Notes under the pieces: model-generated
Databases searched by the model: none
Told to the model about the DNA's origin: nothing
The model's input: only the letters and a program-made list of their open reading frames with translations
In this document: one piece after another, positions 1-5,199 of the stretch
Position numbering within the stretch: position 1 is the first letter of the stretch
Layout: every line of letters starts with the position of its first letter
Assembly (NCBI GenBank): GCA_018399915.1
Contig: JAGYNW010000143.1
Location: 1-5,716, forward strand
DNA length: 5,716 nt
DNA from: Candidatus Omnitrophota bacterium
Lineage (GTDB): Bacteria; Omnitrophota; Gorgyraeia; Zapsychrales; Zapsychraceae
Direction of reading: 5' to 3'
Program-made: the position numbers and the translations under genes

Positions 1-38
1 TTTCTTTTAAAACCTTTTTGGGGGATGCCGGGGTATCC
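1..38 (+). promoter_or_regulatory. possible 3' end of a GEMM-I (c-di-GMP) riboswitch, truncated by the window edge
   Basis: The sequence GGATGCCGGGGTATCC (about 22-37) can form GGAT/ATCC around a GCCGGGGT loop. This resembles the conserved 3' segment of GEMM-I riboswitches, where GGTA and TACC flank a GC-GGG-T core. Just upstream, AACC and GGGG flank a TTTTT run, which could be the tip of the preceding helix. The element ends about 36 bases before the pilin start, a usual place for such a leader, and GEMM-family riboswitches are known upstream of pilin genes in other bacteria. The most conserved 5' half (GGGCAAACC and GCAAAGCC segments) would lie outside the window, so the call rests on one short segment and stays tentative. 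A plain small hairpin is the alternative. Confidence 0.25.
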
Positions 39-73
39 TGTCTAGGCTCGCAATTCAGAAAGGAGCATCAGTA

Positions 74-466
74 ATGAAAAGGAATCAAAAAGGTTTTACT
101 TTAGTCGAAATCATGATCGTTGTTGCGATTATCGCATTACTCGCAGCGATCGCGATCCCTAACTTGCTCAGGGCTAAAATTTCTTCTAATGATGCATTAG
201 CCAAAAGTACATTAAGAACTCTATCCACATCTTCCGAGACATTTGCTACGACGAATAATGGAAACTATCCTGATGAAATGGCAGATTTGGTTGGAGCCAC
301 ACCGCCATATCTTAACACCGATTATTGCGACGAAACGGTTTCAGGTTATGAGTACACTTGTACGATGGCAGCCGGTTCTTATACTTTTGCGGCAACACCA
401 TCATTGGTCGGAACTTCGGGAACGACAACGTACACAATCACTACCGGAGGGATTGTATCCTGGTAA
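74..466 (+). CDS. type IV pilin / major pseudopilin-like prepilin
   Basis: This 130-residue protein is the probable shaft subunit of a type IV pilus or type II secretion-like pseudopilus. A short basic leader (MKRNQKG) ends at Gly7, followed by FTLVE, so prepilin peptidase should cut between Gly7 and Phe8. Glu12 is the invariant Glu at mature position 5. Residues 8-30 form the hydrophobic assembly helix, which continues amphipathically to about residue 62, with 'IPNLL' typical of pilins and GspG. The C-terminal domain is short and Thr/Gly/Tyr-rich, and Cys85 and Cys96 could form a disulfide. The start is supported by AGAAAGGAG at 57-65, 8 bases upstream. The gene stands apart from the minor-pilin operon, with its own leader and a downstream terminator hairpin, as expected for a highly expressed subunit. 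PilA versus GspG-type cannot be decided, since a GspG calcium site is not evident. Confidence 0.93.
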   Translation: MKRNQKGFTLVEIMIVVAIIALLAAIAIPNLLRAKISSNDALAKSTLRTLSTSSETFATTNNGNYPDEMADLVGATPPYLNTDYCDETVSGYEYTCTMAAGSYTFAATPSLVGTSGTTTYTITTGGIVSW

Positions 467-502
467 GCAAGTTTTTGTTTTGAATAAAATTGAATTATGG
501 CG

Positions 503-527
503 AGGGGGGCAGTTAAGGCCCCCCTTT
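503..527 (+). terminator. rho-independent-like terminator after the pilin gene
   Basis: GGGGGGC (504-510) pairs perfectly with GGCCCCCC (the 518-524 part) around the loop AGTTAAG, and A503-T525 adds one pair. The stem is very stable for this AT-rich locus and starts 37 bases after the pilin stop codon. The T tract is short (TTT at 525-527, then CCATGTCTT), so termination may be partial. Some read-through into the downstream minor-pilin genes would give the high pilin to low minor-pilin ratio that filaments need. Confidence 0.7.
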
Positions 528-542
528 CCATGTCTTAAATAA

Positions 543-592
543 AATAGTCATTCATGAAATAGTTATCTATTCTTATCTGAGATATGACTATT
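543..592. repeat. nested inverted repeat in the intergenic region
   Basis: AATAGTCAT (543-551) is the exact reverse complement of ATGACTATT (584-592). Inside it, AATAG (558-562) pairs with CTATT (567-571) around a TTAT loop. Together they could fold as a long arm with an internal bulge, or serve as a spaced operator. The 9-bp perfect match over a 32-base spacer could also arise by chance in AT-rich DNA, so no function is assigned. Confidence 0.4.
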
Positions 593-687
593 AAAGATGA
601 AAAGATGTTTATATTTATTGATATTCACCAATAGGGTTTTTGGATCCTGAGTGTGCGATGTTTTATGTTCTTTCCATGCTCAGAAGG

Positions 688-728
688 ATACCTTGCCTGC
701 CGCAACCCCTCGCAGGTAGGCAAGGTAT
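688..728. repeat. long REP-like inverted repeat upstream of the pilV-like gene
   Basis: ATACCTTGCCT (688-698) and AGGCAAGGTAT (718-728) are perfect reverse complements of 11 bp. The stem continues inward with G699-T717 (wobble), C700-G716 and C701-G715, leaving a C-rich loop. The 3' foot is 15 bases before the GGAAAGAAG ribosome-binding site (744-752) of the next gene. There is no T tract, so it is a poor terminator. The CCTGCC / GGTAGGCA wording resembles short palindromic interspersed elements known from many genomes. Whether it recurs in this genome cannot be seen from one copy. Confidence 0.55.
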
Positions 729-758
729 TGAAATCCAGCAATCGGAAAGAAGTGTGCT

Positions 759-1229
759 ATGGACAGCTATAAGAAGAAACAGCATTTTGCGGATGTCAAT
801 GGATTGACTCTCGTGGAATTATTAGTGGCGACCATGGTCTTTTCACTCGCGTTTTTAGGCCTTCTTTTGACTTTTGTGAAATCTATGGAATTGCACGAGA
901 CATCGAGAAATTCGACCTATGCGTTGAATGCGGTTAAAAGCCGTGTAGAACAGATCAAAAATACGGATTTTCATCAGATTTATAATAACTATCATAGGAT
1001 CAGCTTTACGGATGCCGCTGTTTCAGGCGTCGGCATCAGTTATGTGGATAATTCTGATCCCGATTTGTTAAAAATCTGGGTTTCATTCTCCTGGCGCCAA
1101 AAGAACAGTCGGGTAGTGGGGGAGGATCAGGATTTGGATGGCATTTTAGATGCAGGGGAGGATCTGGATTCCAATGGGATGTTGAGTTCCCCCGTGCAAG
1201 TGAGTACATATATTTTTAATACAGGATAA
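759..1229 (+). CDS. PilV-like minor prepilin with an Asp-rich calcium-binding-like motif
   Basis: This 156-residue prepilin is probably a minor pilin of the priming/tip complex. The 15-residue leader ends in Gly15, followed by LTLVE, giving cleavage at Gly15-Leu16 and Glu20 as mature Glu5. Residues 16-40 form the hydrophobic helix. The segment 'STYALNAVKSRVEQIKNTDF' (52-71) fits PilV/GspI-type minor pilins. Near the C-terminus, residues 122-140 read as two Asp-rich turns (DQDLDG and EDLDSNG), resembling EF-hand/thrombospondin-3 type calcium loops. The ATG at 759 follows GGAAAGAAG (744-752) by 6 bases and is the only start that keeps a normal leader. It is the first gene of a tight operon, with 4 bases before the PilW-like gene. 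GspI-type is the alternative, but the following PilW- and PilX-like genes favour PilV. Confidence 0.85.
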   Translation: MDSYKKKQHFADVNGLTLVELLVATMVFSLAFLGLLLTFVKSMELHETSRNSTYALNAVKSRVEQIKNTDFHQIYNNYHRISFTDAAVSGVGISYVDNSDPDLLKIWVSFSWRQKNSRVVGEDQDLDGILDAGEDLDSNGMLSSPVQVSTYIFNTG

Positions 1230-1233
1230 AAAA

Positions 1234-1893
1234 ATGTTAAAGAGACTGGACGAAAAACAAGGTTTTACGTTAGTTGAGATCATGGTTGTTACCTTGATAT
1301 TGATCGTTATGATTCATGTGATGTATTTATCGTTAACTACAGGAAAAGAGAGTTGGTTTACAACTAAGACGGAGATACAGACGCAAGAGATGTTACGATT
1401 GACTTTTTTACGTATTTCTAAAGAATTAAGGGAAAGTGGAAAAGATCAATTTGGAAATTCTAAGGTGAATGTCAGTGATGGAGCAGGTAATGGAAGTTCC
1501 GATATTTTGACTTTTTCTATTCCGATCATTTGTGAAACCAATGGAAGCATTATAGATTCTGATGGTAATGTGGCTAACTGGGGCGCTCCTTTGACTTGGG
1601 GTTGTCAGGATCCGGCCTGCATGGATGCGGATGATGACTGTTCGAGCCGGGATTACAGTCAGATCGCTTATATGATCAACGCGGAGAATCAATTGATCCG
1701 TAAGGTTTTAAACAGCAGCGGTTCTGTAGTCAGAGAAGATGTGTTTGCCCAAGACATTGTTGATTTTCAAGTGAGCCTGAATAGCGATAACACAATGGTA
1801 ACAATGATTTTAACGGCTTCTAAGAACACAGAATCAAACAGGCCGATAATCGCCGATAAAACCATGAATATTTATTTGCGGAATAAGGGGTAG
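1234..1893 (+). CDS. PilW-like minor prepilin
   Basis: This 219-residue prepilin belongs to the PilW/GspJ group by size, order and pattern. Leader MLKRLDEKQG ends at Gly10, then FTLVE, so cleavage is after Gly10 and Glu15 is mature Glu5. The hydrophobic helix covers 11-34. 'LRLTFLRISKELRESG' (54-69) is the amphipathic helix segment usual for PilW-type proteins. Later come 'IAYMINAENQLIRKV' and 'VFAQDIVDFQVSL', matching the typical PilW beta-sheet wording. Cys100, Cys124, Cys129 and Cys136 cluster in a loop that contains Asp131, 133, 134 and 135, suggesting disulfides and perhaps metal binding. The start follows AGGA (1223-1226), which overlaps the end of the preceding gene. It is translationally close to both neighbours (4 and 2 bases). 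Confidence 0.87.
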   Translation: MLKRLDEKQGFTLVEIMVVTLILIVMIHVMYLSLTTGKESWFTTKTEIQTQEMLRLTFLRISKELRESGKDQFGNSKVNVSDGAGNGSSDILTFSIPIICETNGSIIDSDGNVANWGAPLTWGCQDPACMDADDDCSSRDYSQIAYMINAENQLIRKVLNSSGSVVREDVFAQDIVDFQVSLNSDNTMVTMILTASKNTESNRPIIADKTMNIYLRNKG

Positions 1894-1895
1894 GT

Positions 1896-3593
1896 ATGAT
1901 GAAAATTCATAATAACAAGGGTGTTGCGTTGGTTATTTCTTTTTTGGTCATTATTGTACTTCTTGCGTTAAGCGGCATTTTAGTTTTAACGACCATAACG
2001 GAAAAACAATATGCAAAGAGGGAAGTTGAACAGACGCAGGCCTTTTATGTGGCTGAGGCCGGTGGCAATGTGGCTTTAGAGCAACTGGATGATCTTATTA
2101 ATGTGCGTTTGAAAACAAATTTGAATAATATGAGCCCTTCCGGGGCGTTATCTTTAGTCCAAATGTATATTGATGACGGGGTGGCTTTTTTGCTTGCAAC
2201 GGTCAAAGATTCCGGAGGCAATCCTTTGTTGACTCAGAATGGCAATAAGGCGGAATATGCAATGGGACCGATCTCTTTGGGTAACGGGACATATAGCCTG
2301 AAGATCATTATGATGGAAAAATCTGATCCTGTGACACTGGCAACCAACACCTGGGATTTTCCGTATATTTATCAAATAGAGGCGACAGGCGGCTCGGGCG
2401 GTTTGAGTAAAAGAATATTATTAAACGGGGACTTTACGATTCGTGTCCAAAAGGATAATTTCGCAAAATTCGCTTTATTTACTAATGAGCAAGAAACCCC
2501 GAGCGGAACGAATGTCTGGTTCACGGATAATACAAACTTTGATGGCCCGGTTCATACGAATAAACGCTTTAATTTTGCTTTGAACCCTAGTGGCACTTTT
2601 AATGATGGCGTAACCCAAACCGAGCAGAGCGCAAGGTTTTATAATTCAGGATATCCTGTTCTGTTAGATGATGATCACAACGGAACCCGTGATGTTCCGA
2701 CGTTTAATGCGGGATTTCAACGGGATCAGGACAATATTTCATTAGCCTCTTTAACCCAGAAACAAGCCATGATAGATCAAGTTTCCGGAGGGGCAACGTA
2801 TTTTTCAGACGGGATTTATTTGCCCGGCAATGGAACAGACCTTGCAGGAGGTATTTATGTTCAAGGGAATAGCTCGATCTCTTTGGGTGTAGATGGGAAT
2901 AATAATGCCATTTATAACATTACCCAAGGGTCAGTCTCAAAGCAAATTACCGTGGATGCTGTGAATAATCAAACCATTGTTGCTGATGGGAGTACGACTA
3001 CCACATATTCAGGCCTTCCCAATGGTATTGACGGTGCCGGTACGGTTATCTACGTGGACGGGGCAATACAGAGTTTAGGCGGGACGGTGCAGGAGAGTAC
3101 ACAACTAACGATTGCCACGGAAAATAATATGTATATTCAGGACAACCTTACGTACGCTGATTATACGCCGGGAAGCGGAACTCCGGGTACAAGTTCTTAT
3201 GTACCGCCGACTGCGGAAGGCGCAGAAAACATCTTGGGACTGGTTTCCTGGGGTGGGAATGTCTATGTCGGTAATTCTGCACCTGATGATGTTGCTATTC
3301 ATGGGACCATCTTGGCTAAGGAGGGAATATTTGCCGTGGATGATTATGATGATTATGGTGTTGGCGCAAGAGGAACCGCGACTTTGTTGGGGGGCGTCAT
3401 CACAGATAATTATGGAGCCTTTGGCTTGTTTAACGGCTCTACCGGGCAGAGCTTGTCTGGTTACGGGCGCAACTTTGTTTATGATAAAAGGATGCGGGAA
3501 GGCAATTCGCCTCCGTATTTTCCGACATTGAGTATCTATACGGCTTTCAGTAATGATATTACTGATAAAATTGTTTGGCAACAGTCTGATTAA
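1896..3593 (+). CDS. PilX-like pilus assembly protein with large beta-rich C-terminal region
   Basis: The N-terminus is of PilX type: Gly9, then 'VALVISFLVIIVLLALSGIL' (10-29) and 'AFYVAEAGGNVALEQL' (49-64), the 'AAEAG' signature of PilX N-terminal domains. Mature position 5 is Ile14, not Glu, a feature known from GspK-type tip subunits. At 565 residues it is about three times longer than classical PilX. The body has 'FAKFALFTNEQ' (189-199), 'VWFTDNTNFDGPVHTN' (207-222), a Gly/Asn/Thr-rich stretch (300-420) that looks beta-helical, and a terminal block 'ILGLVSWGGNVYVG' (446-459) to 'GYGRNFVYDKRM' (522-533). This resembles the DUF4900-type proteins of candidate phyla, though no search was possible. 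A GGGG site at 1887-1890 would serve ATG 1896 or ATG 1899; the two differ by one Met. Likely role: exposed tip subunit or adhesin in a complex with the PilV- and PilW-like proteins. Confidence 0.85.
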   Translation: MMKIHNNKGVALVISFLVIIVLLALSGILVLTTITEKQYAKREVEQTQAFYVAEAGGNVALEQLDDLINVRLKTNLNNMSPSGALSLVQMYIDDGVAFLLATVKDSGGNPLLTQNGNKAEYAMGPISLGNGTYSLKIIMMEKSDPVTLATNTWDFPYIYQIEATGGSGGLSKRILLNGDFTIRVQKDNFAKFALFTNEQETPSGTNVWFTDNTNFDGPVHTNKRFNFALNPSGTFNDGVTQTEQSARFYNSGYPVLLDDDHNGTRDVPTFNAGFQRDQDNISLASLTQKQAMIDQVSGGATYFSDGIYLPGNGTDLAGGIYVQGNSSISLGVDGNNNAIYNITQGSVSKQITVDAVNNQTIVADGSTTTTYSGLPNGIDGAGTVIYVDGAIQSLGGTVQESTQLTIATENNMYIQDNLTYADYTPGSGTPGTSSYVPPTAEGAENILGLVSWGGNVYVGNSAPDDVAIHGTILAKEGIFAVDDYDDYGVGARGTATLLGGVITDNYGAFGLFNGSTGQSLSGYGRNFVYDKRMREGNSPPYFPTLSIYTAFSNDITDKIVWQQSD

Positions 3594-3617
3594 TTTAAAA
3601 GCTTTATGGAGGGATAG

Positions 3618-3917
3618 ATGAAAAAGAATCATATTTTGGCAATTATGGGTTTGACCTGTCTTTTTGTATTGATCGCGATTTTTTTTATGAATAATCGATT
3701 GATCCGGCAGATCGAAGAAGATTCTTCCAGCAAGGAAGTCATTACGCGGATGCCTCTTAGCGGCAGCAAAGAGTCTTTAGAGACAAAGAGTCAGCCTGTT
3801 TGGGAGAAGGAACCTGGTGAGGGAGCAGAGGCATATCAAAGACCGGAAATTGAGCCAAAGAACGCAGTCAAGCCAGACTATGAACCGCCTTTGGAAGATG
3901 TTATTTTGTTGCAGTGA
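3618..3917 (+). CDS. small membrane-anchored protein of unknown function in the pilus operon
   Basis: I do not recognise this 99-residue protein. Residues 1-4 are basic, 6-24 form one hydrophobic segment (likely an uncleaved N-terminal anchor), and the rest is a charged, Pro/Glu-rich and probably disordered tail, with a 'PDYEPPLEDVILLQ' end (86-99). With positive residues before the helix, the tail should face the periplasm. Translation is well supported by GGAGGG (3608-3613) ahead of ATG 3618. The gene sits 24 bases after the PilX-like stop, in the place where pilY1 follows pilX in Pseudomonas, so it is probably co-transcribed with the minor pilins. A role in pilus assembly is inferred from location only. 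The short hydrophobic end 'VILLQ' could be a docking peptide, as in other disordered pilus-platform tails, but nothing proves this. Confidence 0.7.
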   Translation: MKKNHILAIMGLTCLFVLIAIFFMNNRLIRQIEEDSSSKEVITRMPLSGSKESLETKSQPVWEKEPGEGAEAYQRPEIEPKNAVKPDYEPPLEDVILLQ

Positions 3918-3933
3918 AAGGTAAGGCTTGTGC

Positions 3934-3964
3934 CATAATGTCTCCTATCTGTTCGGGCATTATG
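3934..3964 (+). terminator. weak terminator-like or mRNA 3'-end hairpin
   Basis: CATAATG (3934-3940) pairs with CATTATG (3958-3964), and T3941-G3957, C3942-G3956 and T3943-G3955 extend the stem around an 11-base loop. It begins 17 bases after the stop codon of the small membrane protein, where an operon end would lie. No T tract follows (AGTTATATTATTTAAT), so it may act as a 3'-end stabilising hairpin or need Rho. Confidence 0.35.
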
Positions 3965-4024
3965 AGTTATATTATTTAATAGCCAGTGTTGGGCATAAAA
4001 AATAATCTTATAAGTAATATTATT

Positions 4025-4054
4025 TATCATTTTCTTTATAAAAAGAAAATGATA
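4025..4054. promoter_or_regulatory. perfect 13-bp AT-rich palindrome, possible operator overlapping a pilM promoter
   Basis: TATCATTTTCTTT (4025-4037) is the exact reverse complement of AAAGAAAATGATA (4042-4054), with an ATAA loop of four bases. Its last two bases are the first two of TATACT (4053-4058), a candidate -10 box. A dimeric regulator bound here would therefore cover the promoter. Alternatively it is an RNA hairpin in a read-through transcript. It lacks the G/C base of a classical terminator. Confidence 0.4.
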
Positions 4055-4146
4055 TACTACAATCCTTTTGATATGATAGAATTAATAAATTGCTTGTCCG
4101 GATATAAAAATATCGATAGAAGAATAATGAATAAGCCGTCAAAATT

Positions 4147-5199
4147 ATGAATACTTTTTTAAAAAAATATTTTGCAACGATAAAAAGGTTTTTGCCTGAA
4201 AAGACCGAGATGACATCGCTTGGTCTGGATATCGGGAGCCAAAGCTGTAAATGGGTTGAGGTCAGAAAAAAAGAACAAAGATTCGAATTAATCCGGTGGG
4301 GGATCGAACCCGTGATCAAGAAGGATATTTCTCTGGCTTTAAAGGCGATTTTTGAAAGAATGAATATTTCCACGAAATCTTTGTATTGCGCAATATCGGG
4401 CAAGGGAACTTTGATCCGTTTTATTGAAATGCCACGATTGACTCTTGATGAATTAAAAAGTTCTTTTTCTCTGGAAGCGGAGAAGTATTTTCCATTTGAT
4501 CTGAACCAGATTTATACGGATTGCTGTATCGTTGATTCTCAGCCGAGCCAGAAGAAGATGGCTGTTTTGGTTGCTGCTGCCAAAAAAGAATTAATCGATA
4601 GGAAGATTGAATTATTAACGCGTTTGGGCTGTCAGGTCGATTTTGTAGGATTTAATATACTCGCTTTAGCCAATGTGATAATGAACACGGATTATCAGCC
4701 TGAGCAGCTTGGATCTTCTTTGGCTGTATTAGGCGTAGAGGATGAGGTCAGCAGTCTGATGATTACGGCAAATAGGATCCCTTGTTTTTCAAGGGATATT
4801 TTTGTGGGCGCAACAGATATCAAAAAAGCTTTTGCCGCTAATGTTGGCCAATCGATTTCAGAGATAGAATCTTTGTTGGAGCAGTCAGCGCTAAAATCTG
4901 AAGAAGTGGTTAAGGCGTGTGATCTTGCGCTGGAAAATCTTGTCAGAGAATTGCGGATGTCCTTTGATTATTTTTCCACTGAGGGAAATAAGGAGGTCAA
5001 AGAGCTTATGTTGTTCGGTGAAATAGCGAATAATGAATTGATCGTCAATGCGATAGAAAAAAATCTCGAGATCAAGATTATCCGATGGGACCCGAAAGGC
5101 ACGATCACATTAGCGCCGGATGTGTCTGAGGAAGAATTTCAAAAGAACGCGAATCGATTGGGAGTTGCCGTTGGTTTGGCATTGAATGATTATGCTTGA
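4147..5199 (+). CDS. pilM: type IV pilus assembly protein PilM (actin-like)
   Basis: PilM is the cytoplasmic actin-like protein that binds the N-terminal tail of PilN and connects the inner-membrane platform to the assembly motor. The 350 residues match the family length. A basic amphipathic N-terminus (1-20) precedes 'LGLDIGSQSCKWVEV' (25-39), the phosphate-1 loop of the actin/FtsA fold. 'EMPRLTLDELKSSFSLEAEK' (94-113) followed by 'YFPF' is the family signature 'MP..t..El...i..Ea.kyiPf'. 'FSRDIFVGATDIKKAF' (214-229) and 'ANRLGVAVGLAL' (335-346) are also typical. The usual phosphate-2 loop 'DIGA' is 'GVED' (196-199), and the adenosine-loop 'GG' is 'GE' (291-292), so nucleotide binding may be altered. 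ATG 4147 has no good Shine-Dalgarno; ATG 4210 is an alternative, but family members commonly carry the short basic extension. pilN overlaps its 3' end. Confidence 0.93.
   Translation: MNTFLKKYFATIKRFLPEKTEMTSLGLDIGSQSCKWVEVRKKEQRFELIRWGIEPVIKKDISLALKAIFERMNISTKSLYCAISGKGTLIRFIEMPRLTLDELKSSFSLEAEKYFPFDLNQIYTDCCIVDSQPSQKKMAVLVAAAKKELIDRKIELLTRLGCQVDFVGFNILALANVIMNTDYQPEQLGSSLAVLGVEDEVSSLMITANRIPCFSRDIFVGATDIKKAFAANVGQSISEIESLLEQSALKSEEVVKACDLALENLVRELRMSFDYFSTEGNKEVKELMLFGEIANNELIVNAIEKNLEIKIIRWDPKGTITLAPDVSEEEFQKNANRLGVAVGLALNDYA

Larger units (their letters stand above)
467..758. other. intergenic region between pilin and minor-pilin operon
   Basis: This 292-base spacer shows no convincing gene. 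It contains, in order, a G/C-rich terminator hairpin (503-527), a 9-bp inverted repeat with a smaller hairpin inside (543-592), and a long REP-like hairpin (688-728). The start of the minor-pilin operon follows. Any promoter for that operon should lie here. TTGATA at 618-623 is a passable -35 box, but no good -10 box follows at 16-18 bases, so no promoter is called. The only small reading frame noticed (584-634, 16 codons) has no usable ribosome-binding site. Confidence 0.8.
3918..4146. other. AT-rich intergenic region upstream of pilM
   Basis: This 229-base spacer carries no supported gene apart from a possible 7-codon leader at 4127-4150. It has a hairpin after the upstream operon (3934-3964) and a series of AT-rich inverted repeats. 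These are AAATAAT/ATTATTT (4000-4006 with 4019-4025), a perfect 13-bp palindrome (4025-4054), and GATAT/ATATC (4101-4105 with 4110-4114). A promoter for pilM is likely here. TATACT (4053-4058) is a fair -10 box, but its -35 region, TTTTCT at 4030-4035, is poor. Confidence 0.7.

Noticed and set aside
20..73. Sigma-54 promoter before the pilin, as common for pilA
   Set aside because: No TGGC-N-TTGC arrangement with correct spacing is present in the visible leader.
243..542. Plus-strand frame of 99 codons overlapping the pilin
   Set aside because: Out of frame with a textbook pilin, and it runs through the terminator hairpin.
584..634. Sixteen-codon frame MTIKDEKMFIFIDIHQ in the spacer
   Set aside because: No ribosome-binding site at a useful distance, and its start lies within an inverted-repeat arm.
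3112..3531. Plus-strand frame of 139 codons inside the PilX-like gene
   Set aside because: It is a second frame of a real gene with clear PilX-like C-terminal motifs and has no ribosome-binding site of its own.
3105..3632. Minus-strand open frame of 175 codons
   Set aside because: It lies entirely against the well-supported PilX-like gene and shows low-complexity runs such as a string of Ile, typical of antisense shadows.
3645..3662. Cys14 of the small membrane protein as a lipoprotein site
   Set aside because: The preceding residues (G-L-T-C) do not fit the lipobox, which needs Leu at -3 and a small residue such as Gly or Ala at -1.
4020..4403. Minus-strand open frame of 127 codons rich in Phe/Ile
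   Set aside because: Half of it opposes pilM and half reads AT-rich spacer; no family resemblance, and the composition explains the residues.
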